64,000 nucleotides of DNA, taken from the NCBI GenBank assembly GCA_022560025.1, contig JAFISE010000110.1, positions 47,042 to 111,041 of the forward strand, given 5' to 3'. The notes beneath the pieces were generated by a model. That model saw only the letters and a program-made list of their open reading frames with translations, ran no database searches and was not told where the DNA came from. Shown here piece after piece: positions 53,618 to 64,000 of this stretch. How positions within the stretch are numbered: position 1 is the stretch's first letter; every line of letters begins with the position of its first letter. Origin of the DNA: Stagonosporopsis chrysanthemi (taxonomy: Eukaryota; Ascomycota; Dothideomycetes; Pleosporales; Didymellaceae). A program made the translations under genes and the position numbers.

Positions 53618-54746
53618 TTTGACGGGACTGACCTCCTTGATGAACAATAAGAAGGTTTTGCTGGAAGTGCTGCATGAAGACCCCAGGCTGCACTGTCTTT
53701 ATACTTGACCCCCCGCTCGCATATAGAAGCGGTGACACCGAGGGCTGCCACATCTCGACCGCGCTCCATACATGGAGCCGAAGCACGCAAGACTCGGGGC
53801 TTGCTCAAGCGTATTCATGGTGGCCCCGCTGCAGTATAGTCAGAGCAACCATCGCAGCCGTTACAAGAGGTACGCGGACGCCCCGTGAAGATTCATATTT
53901 CACAGCGCTTTACCGCTCAGCTGCCCCACCGTGGAGGGAGGTCTGGAGGCCTATACATGGGGAGAAGACTCCACTTCGATGGGGTAGCTTAGCGACTCAA
54001 GGCCCTCGCTAAGCATGGGGCGATCTGATGAAGCGCCAGGTAGGTCAAAAGCTTAGGTGGCTAGGCGCATGGTCGCTAGGACTGTACAACTTGAAGGCTC
54101 GAGTTCAGGGTTCTTGTTGGCTTTGCATTGTCGGTTGAGCAACAAGCACACAGAGACGGTGTGGCAGCCTTGGATTATCGACGCAATTTGGCCGGCGTGC
54201 ATGAGTTAAATGAAGAGTTTGGGACAGGGCCGTGTCGTCGTGTGCAAACAGGCGACGGCACGTGGCTCCCAGAACGTGCAAAGTCGACTCAAAACGTTGG
54301 GATTCGGCCAAAAGCAATCGATATCGAGACACTAGTGCGGCCCTTTCGAGAAAAATCTTTTTGCTAATTAACAATTAATGGGGGTGAGCGAAGCTGAGAT
54401 GGGATGGAAGACTGCAGAGAAGTAGACTAGGGCGGGGTAGCGAGGCTGTCTAGCGCAGTCCACCATGAGGTTGCTGAGGCTGGATCGGCGCCGCCGTCTG
54501 CAAGGTACAGCAAGTGTGCGATGGCGTGTTGGTGACCGGAAGGTCTTGCGCCAATGGAACTGGTCCTGAGGCTTAAGAGTCGGCATGCTGGGAGAACGCT
54601 GAACCTCGCGTGGATTTGGGCTAGTAACGATGTGAGTGAGGGCCGAAATCGGTCTGCATCACCTGGTCAGCCAGGCAGTTAGGGGCTCCGAGAGTCGTTG
54701 AAGAAGGCGCGATGTTGTGCGCCTCCAGTGCTGCTTCCCCCAGATT
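53618..54746. other. Gene-free stretch
   Basis: Upstream region of the secreted-protein gene, then 0.9 kb without supported genes. Mirror frames on both strands at 54105-54586 have no domain. Confidence 0.4.
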
Positions 54747-54785
54747 CCTGTTGCGCAGATGCAGGTGCTGCATCTGCGCAACAGG
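54747..54785. repeat. Perfect 17-bp inverted repeat with 5-nt loop
   Basis: CCTGTTGCGCAGATGCA, loop GGTGC, then its exact complement TGCATCTGCGCAACAGG. GC-rich, with no mismatches and no flanking target duplication seen. It lies in gene-free DNA, not within an LTR. Confidence 0.8.
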
Positions 54786-56718
54786 CCTGTGCGGCTTAGC
54801 TTATCTTCCATCCATTAAGCATCTCCAATCGGTATCGCATCTTCCATATATCGTGGGCGAGACGTAGATGCGCGTCTGCACGATCCTTGCATGCGGTGGT
54901 GGATGTCGGTGATGCTGGTGCTGGCAGATGCTGTACGAGAGATACGAGGGCCGAGGCTGTCTAGCCTCGCCTTGTCAGCTGCCCTCGTGCGCGCCACGTT
55001 TCCACTCAAGCTGGAAGGACCGGCCGAGGCTTCTTTTAGTCACAAGCAATTCATGAGTAGCTCATCGACAGCATGCGCGCAGAACAAACATAGTAGGACA
55101 GTCTGGACGCTGAATTGACCAATATGTGTGTTGGAGATTGGAAGCCAGGTCACGTGACCAGCCTATATGCAGTAATTCCCTGCGGCTTCCCAGTCACTCA
55201 CTCGATCAATTCGCACTGCCATCTTTGGGTTATCTGCCTTCTGCAAACACTCTACATAATCTCCAAACTTCTCTCCTTTCGCCGACGCCAGTCTGACAAC
55301 CACAGCGACTGGATCGTACCATGATTCGGAAGCACCCGCCGACATGGCAACAGCTGGTCAGTCCAAGGGTGACAGTCACGTCAACTGCAACGCTGCTCAA
55401 GTCCCAGTAACGTCTGCGACGATAGGCTTAAGAGATGTCAACACCAGGAGTGTAAACAGTGCGAAGTGTAGTAGGCAATACACGGCAAGTGGCTGGCATG
55501 CGTTACATGATCAGAGTCCCAAGCAACGAAAAGAGCCCCCCTTCAAAAGCCACAACCACGACATGATAGTCTCGCACCACCAACGGCGAGAAGTGCCGTA
55601 CTTTGGCCATGTCGCAGCATACGCCGAGGAAGAGCTTGCCTCATACTCTCGTCAGCGCCTTCGTAGCAAAGCTCGTCAACACAGCAGCCATCCCCCCGCG
55701 CGTGTATACGCTCGGTCAGGATGGCGATGCGTCATTGGTATTGGACGCCGCGCATGTACCTTCGCGACCCAGGACCACGATCACGGGAACGTCCGACAGA
55801 GGTACGGACTCCGTCCTTCACGCCCAACGTGTCGCACGCGATGACAGGTATTATTCGAATCCATCGCCCGTCTCGTGGGACTCGATGCCCCGTTGACTCG
55901 TGTGTGTTCGGCGGAGCGGAAGAATCCTGCGAGGCCGGAGTTCGGTCGTGCGCGGGGTAGACGTGGGGGAGAAGATACTCAGTCGGGCAAGAGGATCGTC
56001 GTTCCAGGAAGCTGACGATCGCAAAACGTGCTGGGGCTCGATCTGGGACTAATGTGAGCACATGGCGGGGTTAGGGACGGACCGCGCTAGCCCATCACGA
56101 GGTCTTGGCAGATCCGCAACCATGAGGTATGCAGTAGTAAGCTTCTTATCAGTGCCCATCTATCAGGTACTGACAGTAAGACGTTGAGCGTCAATAATGA
56201 ATTGGGCAAGCTGGGCCTGAAAGAGGTGGAAGGCTGCGTGAGCGCAAACGCAAACAAGGGCAGCTCACGTGACATCAGGTCCCTCAACACGGCACGCAGT
56301 GATGGTCACCAAGGCCTTGCGATACAAGGATTTGGGGAGCTTAGACATATGACGCGTATCCTGCCACGACGCCTGCCCTGAGGTTCTTCGGTAGAGACCT
56401 CATACTCACTCCTCACACCAGCGCCTAGGATTTATTCTTCTGTATTCCCTCATCAACGGACCTGGCCCACTCAACAACTGTCTTCACCTTGTCTGCTGTA
56501 ATTGACCAGATCAAGCCTGTCGCAGCCTCTATGTGGGCGTTTCAGAAGCCAGCCGTTGAGTCAGATCTGGATCGCACCATTGGCGATAATCCAATACAAA
56601 GCCATCAAGTTGTAGTAACAACATTTACAACAATGTTAAATGGTAACCATTAAATCCGATCTAGTCAGCGTAGATCTCATGTCGTAGACTAGTGTCAAAG
56701 AAAAGGTAAGACATACAA
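54786..56718. other. Gene-poor stretch; one possible eroded gene
   Basis: The plus strand at about 55590-55896 has a protein-like frame (KSLPHTLVSAFVAKLVNTAA followed by IPPRVYTLGQDGDASLVLDA), but it has no start or splice context that makes a whole gene, and competing frames overlap it. I cannot name a family. The remainder shows nothing. Confidence 0.35.
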
Positions 56719-57306
56719 CTAACTCTCGTGCATAAATCGCCTAACACTCAAAGCGGTATTCACGTCCATCCCTGCCATGACGAGACGGGTGATGCCGCGC
56801 TGGCGCAACTGGTGATTGAATTCGGTGTTGGCGAATCCGCTGAAAATCAATGTGGTCCTGTTGGCGGAAGACTCACAACAACCAGTGACAAACACATCCC
56901 ATACAGCCCGATCTCTCACTTCATTATTGAATTGTCAGCACCAGGAGACTCGCACGCACCTGCTGTCTCAGCGCTTGCCAAATACCTTGACCCAACTGCC
57001 CACCACGTCGGCACAAGGCTCGAGCATACGTCGGCCCCCCAGCTTCCTTCTTCCAGTGCCCGCGACTGTCTGAACCCTGTTGTCGTGGCACTTATGTGGT
57101 GCCAGCCATCATAGTTTCCTTCTCTTCATGTCCGATGCAATACATAGTAGATGGATATGCGCGTGCTGCGCACTGGAGGGGTGGAGAAACTCGTTGTAGA
57201 CGTCAAGCAGGATGACACTCGTGCTGCCCGAAGTAGGGGTCGATGGCGCAGCGGGGCTGGAAGCTGCTATAGTGCTGCAGTCTGGGGATAGGAGAGGGAG
57301 ATACAT
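56719..57306 (-). pseudogene. Isochorismatase-like hydrolase, eroded
   Basis: Three blocks of an isochorismatase/nicotinamidase-type hydrolase lie in order on the minus strand but in different frames. SVILLDVYNEFLHPS (57232-57188 region) holds the catalytic Asp. FRQSRALEEGSWGADV lies at about 57075-57028. SGFANTEFNHQLRQRGITRL with VMAGMDVNTAL runs down to 56719. The Lys-containing central strand is not recognisable. The nucleophile Cys of the family (NTC motif) reads Ala (NTA). Some breaks could be introns (a GTGCGTG donor and GCTGAC branch near 56960), but the missing catalytic residues argue for a dead gene. Confidence 0.6.
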
Positions 57307-58066
57307 GCAGAGCGCATGTTTATGCGTCGAAGTCATTCGACCTGTCTGGCCGCGCCTGTTCTGGGGGTCGGGAGAAAGACCAATCTCGTTATGCCGCGGC
57401 CATCGCAAGCATTGCTCAAAAGGGTTGAGATTTTGACGTCAGAGACATCTACCACGCGCCATTCAGCATTTTTGTCTATGGAAGCATGATTCGTCCGACT
57501 CCGAGGCTCTCAACTTTGCTGAAGCTGTAGTCGAGTGTTTGTCAGGCCCGGTGACAATATTACTCATCTCTGAATTGCGGCTTTTGTCAGTAGCATGACT
57601 AACGAGCCTGTGTTGTCTCTGGAGGCAGAGACTTGCGAAATAAGACTCCGTACCTGAGCCTGGTCTGATGATGGCGACACGCTGTGTTGTTACAAAGCTG
57701 GATCAGGCAAGATGGGAATATGCATGACAGCAGGATCTCACGTCAAGAAAAAGTCAGCATGCGACGATCAGTACTGCTAGAGATTGCAGGCACACCTAGA
57801 ATCCGCTTCCAAAACACCGTCTTTTTCCGTTATATAGATCTCATATCACGATGATCTGCCAAAAATCATTTTTTAAAATGTGGAGAACGTTGCCTTTCGT
57901 ACTGACTTTCAGATTGGCCGAATAGGCATCCAAAGAACAACGGAAGACGCCTCAGGCCGCACTAGACTATATAAATCAGGTTCATACTGCCATTTGGTAT
58001 AAGTCGTCCTCTTCACATTGCCGGAGTTCCAATTTGCCCCAAGATGCCTCAATCGTCAGCTGAACA
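57307..58066. other. Intergenic, nothing recognised
   Basis: No supported gene. TATATAAATC at about 57967 lies roughly 100 bp before the ATG of the NmrA-like gene and could be its TATA element. Confidence 0.4.
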
Positions 58067-59156
58067 ATGAGTCCTGTCACTGGTATTCGAAAGGTGGCTT
58101 GGTATGGCGCGAGTATCTTTTCAAGCCCCTTCTATCATCAAGTCCCTAAGCTGAGCGCCATGCTCGCAGATCGGCCGCCTCGGCTCCCAAATCTTGCAGC
58201 GCGTCGCATCAGCGTCGAAGTTTACTCCCACGCTGTTAGTGCGTCGCGAGCCAGAGTCTTACAGTAACCCACCACGCAACATCACTATCAAGAAGATTCA
58301 TCTCACGAACGACTTCGGTCTCGTCAATGCGTTGGCGGAAATCGATGCGGTCGTGGTCTGCACCAGCATGGCACCCCACAACAACATGGACAGCGTCCAG
58401 CTCGCACTCTTCAACGCCGCGATCAAAGCGGGGGTCAAGTTCTTTGTTTCTTCAAAGTACGCACCCGACGCCGCCGGCGCGAACGGTGCAACTCTTTTTC
58501 GGATTGGTCCGGATACATTGCCTCCCATTCCTATCAGCGCGACGAAGAGGGTGGTGTACGATTACCTACTTGCCCGATCCGGCAAGGGGAAGATTGATTT
58601 CACGACCTCGCATACCGGAAACATGCTTTGGGTGAGTTTCTTTTGAGGCAGGTTCCAGGCCGCCATAGCTGATGGTTCTTCTCCGTGATTGTGGACGTAT
58701 TCGCGTCGATCGATGTCAAGAAGCGCACCGCGATCCTTCCTGACGGCGGCCGTCATCCATTCTCTGTTACTAGCAGGGAAATGTTGGGAAAGGTAGTGGT
58801 TAGTCTACTCTTAAGTAACCTGAGAACAAAAATACGTTCCTCTACATCTGTGATGGCGAGGCGACTCTGTACCAGGTCGTGGAAGCCTTGCGGGAAGCAT
58901 CAGAGTTACAGATACTATAGATCGTGTCCTCGTTCTCCCTGGAGGAAAATAAGAAGACGGCCGAAGCAAACTTGAAGCACGGCATTGCGTCAATGCAGGA
59001 ATTTGTAAGGGTGTTAGGCGTGCCATTTACCGACGGGCTTACCATTTGGAAGAGCCCTGACAACAGGAAACTGGGGCTTGAGGATCCTAATGCCGAAAAT
59101 ACGCATGTAATTGTACACGATGTTGCGAAGTCACTCTTGGGCGGCATGAGGAAGTA
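58067..59156 (+). pseudogene. NmrA-like NAD(P)-binding protein, eroded
   Basis: Remnant of an NmrA/isoflavone-reductase-like Rossmann protein. The N-terminus MSPVTGIRKVAWYGA is followed, after a possible intron, by IGRLGSQILQRVASASKFTP, which is the glycine-rich nucleotide loop, and then VRREPESYSNPP. The middle is long and intact (INALAEIDAVVVCTS-like block, FNAAIKAGVKFFVSSKYAPD). After MLW at about 58631 a GTGAGT donor is seen, but the next exon (FASIDVKKRTAILPDGGRHP) does not join in frame. Further on, FLYICDGEATLYQVVEALRE lies in a third frame and runs into TAG at 58917-58919. The last block (EENKKTAEANLKHGIASM) ends at TAA 59154-59156. At least two defects cannot be explained by introns. 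Confidence 0.65.
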
Positions 59157-60330
59157 AGGCTCTGTGGGGCGGAGAGTGGTGTGGACGGGACTGAGGACAT
59201 GGGGAAGAGGAGATACTTCAAGGGAACTGCCGGAACTGACAAAACTACATACTGCTTAGTTAAAGCAGTCAATTTGCGCGAAGAGCAAGACATCGGCATT
59301 GTGACGTGGCAGCCGTGGCGGTGGAGTTCGGGTGCACTTGTGAAGACACCCGCCACTTCCAGTGGCTGGTGCGATGGCTCGTGCAGTGGCCGTGTGATGA
59401 CCCCGCAGTCGCCGCATCCTGAGTCGCGGAGTCAATGATTTGCTCATTTTACAGCAGTTCTGAAAAACAACTCACGATCACGATCCTCGCGGTGCGCAGT
59501 TCTCTCGCGTCTCGCGTTGTTGAAACCCTTACGCTCTTTCATTGACAACAACAAAGGAATGTGCTCACGCTTCGCACACTCACTCGAAGCGCAGCACCGG
59601 GCTAGCGGGGTTCATTACCCACCGCTTTGATTCTCGTCCTTCTTCATCCTCTGGCACAGATAAACTGAGTGGTTGTCGTGCCAATCTATTCACAAGAGCT
59701 TGCAGCCTCGAGCTGCGCCAATGGGCTTTCAAGCATTGTTCGATTAAATATCATCTCTCCTGCTTGGTCTTTATTTGTTGATGCTGACAATGTTGCTCTC
59801 CACTCCCACTCAAGACTCGGGTACACTTCCACAAAGCATGCATCTGAGGCACCAGGACCGCATTATTTGCAGCCGTACAGCCCCAAGCCAGTACGACATG
59901 TATACGTACTAAACGCGATGTGTTTGTCCCTTTGTCTTGATTTTTGGTCTTCAGGAACCTTCTTTCTATTTGCTCGACCGCTTTGTTACTCACATAACTC
60001 AGTTGGAGGACAGGGCTACGCCACGCTAGTGCTATTCTTGGTACAGTGACAATTACCTTCCTTTGAGTGAACAACCACAGCTTTTGCACTAACATCTTTC
60101 TTTTTGACACATTTACTGAGTCCGTTGCGGTTTGTACTTTGTTATGGTTTTACTGAACAACGATCCGACACGCTGAAAGCAGAGACGTCGCATATAACAG
60201 TATATCGGTCTCACATCTGGTCGGTATAACAGCAGACTTCTATTGCAATCGTCAATACACTATTCCACGCACTCTTAACATCAACCACACCAACATTCAT
60301 TAATAGTCGTCCACCACTGCTCAATCAGGC
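59157..60330. other. Intergenic, nothing recognised
   Basis: No supported gene. The last 150 bases are CA/TC-rich and resemble a 5' leader for the next gene (AACATCAACCACACC). Confidence 0.45.
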
Positions 60331-61794
60331 ATGGACCACCGCTACGATGAGGTGAATCGCATCCTCGCCAGCCTAGCGTCCAAGGCCGAGCAGCTCGACG
60401 AACGAATCCAAAAGCTGCGCCGACTCGGCATCGGACTGGTTAACATCTGCGCTCTCGGTCTTGCTTCCATCCTCGACGCAATCACTGCTTGTTACATCTT
60501 AATCTGCCTCCACTTCCAACGCTTCTGGAACGCCTGTCTGGCCGTCAAGAAGTACATTGTCAACTGCTTTTCGTTCACGGTACAAACGGTCACGGCTGCT
60601 GTTCTTCATCAGTATGAAACGGTCAAGAAGTTCGCTAACGCGTACTGGATTGCCGGTAGGGAACGACTTAGCCATTTGATTCCATCGCGAGAGACCTTCA
60701 CGCTTCCACCGATGCTTGCTCGGCTTATGATCTATGCTACTGGGTTCTATGTTTCTTCCCTTTTCCGCCCCATCTACAAGTACAGGTCGAAAATCCCTAT
60801 GTCTACATACCCACTCCCGCCAACGGTGGTTTTTCTAATGATGTATGGCATTGGGTTTCTTCTTCCATCTCTTCACCGTCGCACCTACAAGGCCGGCTCG
60901 AAGATTTTGTCCATTCCCCTTCGTATCTACGAGGCCGGTTCGAAGAACGCCACCTTTGCGCAGGGACTAACGCTCCTCGCCTTGGTCCTTGCTTTCCCGT
61001 ATGTCTTCGTCTTACACGAATATGATTTGCCTGTTTTGACCGGGTCTCAACGCAAGGACTTTGTGCTGTTTAGCCAGCGAGTCGCCGTGCCGTTCAGTCA
61101 GCGGGTTGCCATGCCATTCAGTCAACAACAGTTCACCATGCCGTTCAACGGTCAAGTCAACATGTCTGCAGTCTCTTCCACGATTGCCCTTTGGATCCAC
61201 CGCTATCTCACCGTCATTGTTGGCCCAGTCATCGTTGGCTACGCTCTCAGTCTCGCTGTTGAGCTTTTGTGCAAGGCCGCTTCCGGTCCTATCGGCTGCT
61301 TCGCTGCGGTGTTAAAGCCCTACTGGGAGCCCGTCAGGACCCAACTGAACCACTACTGGCTCAACCTAAAAACTTCCGCCAACCAAACCCTTGTTCACCT
61401 CTCCACCCACCTCGCGCACGCCACTCACCACACTTACACCTCCCTCTCCTCCTTCTGGAGCATCATTAAAACCGATTCCTCTATGCACACCGTCCTCGCA
61501 ACCCTTTGCCTCGCCCTTCTCGCCGCCATCGCCCTCTTCATCATCTGCCTCGCACTCTGGGCCACCAATCTCGATATCTTACATATCCCCAGCACCATCC
61601 TCACCAGCAGTCTCATCAGCAGCGCATTGAGATGCATTGAATATGCGGCGTTGGCCTGCATCTGGACCGCGCAGAAGCTCGCCCTTCTCCATGACATCCT
61701 CGACAAGGGCCTGTTGGGCAGAAAGGACGAGGTCTGGGGCGTGGTTGCGGAGTGTCTGGAGTGTGCGCTGTCTCTGCTAGGCTTTGCTGTCTAG
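60331..61794 (+). CDS. Multi-pass membrane protein, 487 aa, unknown function
   Basis: Single-exon gene with clear coding bias. Residues 1-33 form a charged helix (SKAEQLDERIQKLRRLG). Hydrophobic segments follow near 34-59, 120-140, 165-182, 212-228, 285-315 and 390-415, so about six or more membrane passes. Two related segments (ARLMIYATGFYVSSLFRPIY and VFLMMYGIGFLLPSLHRRTY) look like an internal duplication. A short tandem motif occurs near residues 250-275 (FSQRVAVPFSQRVAMPFSQ). The C-terminal part is a long amphipathic and hydrophobic region ending SLLGFAV. No known transporter or enzyme signature is seen. Confidence 0.8.
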   Translation: MDHRYDEVNRILASLASKAEQLDERIQKLRRLGIGLVNICALGLASILDAITACYILICLHFQRFWNACLAVKKYIVNCFSFTVQTVTAAVLHQYETVKKFANAYWIAGRERLSHLIPSRETFTLPPMLARLMIYATGFYVSSLFRPIYKYRSKIPMSTYPLPPTVVFLMMYGIGFLLPSLHRRTYKAGSKILSIPLRIYEAGSKNATFAQGLTLLALVLAFPYVFVLHEYDLPVLTGSQRKDFVLFSQRVAVPFSQRVAMPFSQQQFTMPFNGQVNMSAVSSTIALWIHRYLTVIVGPVIVGYALSLAVELLCKAASGPIGCFAAVLKPYWEPVRTQLNHYWLNLKTSANQTLVHLSTHLAHATHHTYTSLSSFWSIIKTDSSMHTVLATLCLALLAAIALFIICLALWATNLDILHIPSTILTSSLISSALRCIEYAALACIWTAQKLALLHDILDKGLLGRKDEVWGVVAECLECALSLLGFAV

Positions 61795-63191
61795 GGCGCA
61801 GATCTGCCTTGGCGCTGTGCTCTAACTTAGAACTTTGCGTTGGAAGTGCGACTCTTTCTGCCGCGACGGTAGGGAGAGCAATGTGCTAAGGATATCGCCA
61901 TCAATGGCTTCCGAATTTAACGCATCGTCGATAAATGTAACTAAGTTCTGCACTGGGAGTAGCAGTGGTGCCATTTAATGGAAAGGTAAGGAAAGGAAAA
62001 AGTTTCGATTTCAAGAGTAGATCGACCACGGCGGCTACTCAATCGGCTTGACTAATGACCCAACGCACTCATAGAGGCGCTGTGTTAGCAACCAACTGGT
62101 GGGTATACAGTCTTGAAATTAGCATTTGGCATTTCATAGGGGTATGATAGATTTATCTCGGCAAATATGTAATGTAGTGTCCCTAACTACTATAGATCAA
62201 AGGGCTCTGAGACGTCAAAACGCACCACATTATTACATTCATGATTCGTGGACAATACCGATGCGCGGTTACGCCCCTTTGGCATCTCTGTCAGTGAAAA
62301 GAACAAGAGAAGTCGCTATGTAGTCTCATCTAGCCAGCACAGTAAGAGGCACAAACTAAGCGACACTTCCTAATCTCTGGTCACACAGACTTATTGAGCT
62401 CCGACAGCCGCCCATCGGTATGAACGCTCAAAGCAGTCCCTTATACTTTTTACGAGTGTCAATAAACCCGCGCTATGTTGCAAACCCCAAGGCCTACTTC
62501 TCCCACCAACAAGCAAGGTCTAAATCCCCCCGAGGCGAGGAGATGAGGTGGCGGAGCAGACGCAGATGCATAGTGCAGTGTATCCGAGGTTGACGAAATG
62601 GTCTTGCTGAACTGCTATCGTGTGATGCTGCAGCAGATGATGCGGCAGATGCCGCCACGCATTTCCACCCACCCGGGGTGCGCGAAATCGGTGCTGCTAC
62701 TACTGTTGGTGGTGGAATAGAATAAGGATCATGTGAAAACTAAGTCTTTCACTTACGCAGCACAGTGATCTCAAAACCGTCTTTCTGTTCCTCGCCTGAT
62801 ACTCTGAAACTAAATGCTTGATATGTTTACTCTCATAATACGGGTGCGCGCACAATTTCTAAAATAGCACCAAAAATGGATAAAATTATCAAAGTTATGA
62901 AGCCAGGGCGGCTATTCAAATGTTCATTCATCTCAGACCTTGAGATATACGTCGCTCTATGTGGAACCATAGAAATAGCCTCCGTCTTTCTCGAAAAGTT
63001 TGGATGATACATTCCCGGATTCGTGCCTCAAAAGATCTATTTAGATTTTTTAAAGACTTTCTCCTCCAGTTTATACCACCGCTCGTCTTTATCTCTCAAA
63101 CAGATACGCTGCATGTCCACCTGTACTGGAGAGCGGCATTTTTACTCCTCCAAAATTCCGGGTTATCAGCATACAGCGCCATGCCGCCGGT
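61795..63191. other. Gene-free stretch
   Basis: No supported gene over 1.4 kb. The frames at 62959-63385 plus overlap the start of the next minus-strand gene and have no domain. Confidence 0.4.
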
Positions 63192-63545
63192 TCAGAGACG
63201 TCCATTGTCGGATAGCATCGCGTAGGGGTTATCCGTTGCGAACGTTATACCTTCTGAGACGAGCTTTCCAGCACGCCCCTTCCGCGCACGTCGCTTTCGC
63301 GCCTGCTTGCCAAAGTGGGCCGAATCATCCCCGGCAGTCTCAGGTTTGGGCGCTGCTTGACGGAGCGAGGGCGACGCCGGCGTAACGGCGATGGCTGCTT
63401 CCTGGTTCGAAACGGTTGAAGGCATGTGCTCTACAATCTCGGTGGGACTGAGATGATCAGATCGAATCTCTACCTGGGGCAAGCCGAGTTCTGCTGCCCA
63501 GGTTTGGATATTTGTTTTGTTGTCTGCTGGGTTGGATGAAAACAT
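63192..63545 (-). CDS. Basic hypothetical protein, 117 aa
   Basis: From ATG at 63545. It begins SSNPADNKTNIQTWAAELG, has a Ser/Pro/Ala middle and a strongly basic stretch (KQARKRRARKGRAGK, residues about 80-95), and ends NPYAMLSDNGRL. It may be a nuclear or nucleic-acid-binding protein, or part of a former mobile-element protein; no family is recognised. An LTR-3 copy lies 30 bp before the start codon and could supply its promoter. Confidence 0.45.
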   Translation of the reverse strand: MFSSNPADNKTNIQTWAAELGLPQVEIRSDHLSPTEIVEHMPSTVSNQEAAIAVTPASPSLRQAAPKPETAGDDSAHFGKQARKRRARKGRAGKLVSEGITFATDNPYAMLSDNGRL

Positions 63546-63575
63546 CCTGATCGGTCTGGTGCAGTCTTTTGGTTG

Positions 63576-63756
63576 TGTAACTGCGTAAGCAGTGTCAAGT
63601 GGGTGCTGCGGGTCAACGCTTGTATTGCTATCTGTTGTCGTGTTGTGATGTTATGATCGTCTACAGGAGCCCTCAGCTCAGAGGTAAGTGCACTTGCCCA
63701 CACCGGGCAGTGCCTGCTACAGTAGAATATCATGTGATCTATGCCACGTGGTTACA
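63576..63756 (+). repeat. Solo LTR, family LTR-3, copy 4
   Basis: 181 bp from TGTAACTGCGTAAGCAG to CCACGTGGTTACA, with perfect GGTTG duplications at 63571-63575 and 63757-63761. It is three bases shorter than copy 1 (a deletion near 63658). Confidence 0.95.
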
Positions 63757-63823
63757 GGTTGTTTGAAACAAGGTTTTGAACACAAGTCGGTAATCTTTAT
63801 ATGAACGATTTGCGAAACATTAT

Positions 63824-63903
63824 TGTTGCGGTGCAAGTCGGCCCTACAGGCCTTGATCGTCACTCCTGTGACTCTCCTGGACTAGCACGTCTCAGAGCAT
63901 GTA
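63824..63903 (+). repeat. Partial LTR-1 (copia) copy
   Basis: Begins TGTTGCGGTGCAAG and follows the solo LTR at 3665 for 80 bp, then diverges after AGAGCATGTA. The remaining half of the LTR is absent or replaced by unrelated sequence with two GGGCCAC motifs, up to the window end. It may be interrupted by another insertion that extends beyond the window. Confidence 0.8.
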
Positions 63904-64000
63904 AGCTAGTCTATATACTTCTGGGCCACATATAGTTTTGGGCCACCCACCCCACCGTGATAACCCAACTTTGACGCGTTATTTCTCTACCACCACAATT

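Noticed and set aside
57109..57408. Intact isochorismatase gene from spliced exons
   Set aside because: I could not find joins that restore the central strand, and the family Cys reads Ala.
1..64000. CRISPR array, bacterial operon or prophage
   Set aside because: No regularly spaced repeats with unique spacers; introns, LTR elements and gene families are fungal.

Overview
The window is nuclear DNA of a filamentous ascomycete, most likely a Dothideomycete. The evidence is 47-61 bp GT-AG introns with CTAAC/CTGAC/CTTAC branch sites, a BTB-like protein family typical of that class, Fot1/pogo and Ty1/copia transposons, and C-to-T decay of the kind made by repeat-induced point mutation (RIP). I cannot name the genus. 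No tRNA, rRNA or CRISPR array was seen.

Layout. 1-23.8 kb is a gene-poor mosaic: a cyclophilin (1.3-2.0 kb), a BTB-like gene whose intron holds a solo LTR (2.7-4.2 kb), several unrecognised or decaying genes, and many solo LTRs. 23.9-32.7 kb is one complete, dead Ty1/copia retrotransposon on the minus strand. It has 156-bp LTRs, a 5-bp target duplication, a primer site matching the anticodon arm of initiator tRNA-Met and a polypurine tract. Inside it sits a Fot1-like element that itself carries a second Fot1-like element. 32.7-36.9 kb is gene-poor with two MITEs and a solo LTR. 36.9-40.6 kb holds two Fot1/pogo transposons side by side, one interrupted by another solo LTR.

40.9-53.6 kb is the gene-dense part: a nine-exon CYP504-like cytochrome P450, a monocarboxylate-type MFS transporter, a five-exon glutamate 5-kinase without a PUA domain, a Gfa/CENP-V-type zinc protein, a small secreted protein with four introns, and a 762-aa secreted modular protein. 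54-59 kb holds a perfect 17-bp hairpin and two eroded enzyme genes (isochorismatase-like, NmrA-like). 60.3-61.8 kb is a large multi-pass membrane protein, and the right end has two more LTR pieces.

Five LTR families are present, almost all as solo LTRs with intact 5-bp target duplications. They are named LTR-1 (copia, 156-157 bp), LTR-2 (185 bp), LTR-3 (181-184 bp), LTR-4 (134/333 bp) and LTR-5 (267 bp). The P450, transporter, kinase and Gfa genes could form a small catabolic or detoxifying group; that rests on adjacency and family knowledge only. Exon structures were worked out by hand from splice signals and reading frame; none has transcript support here.
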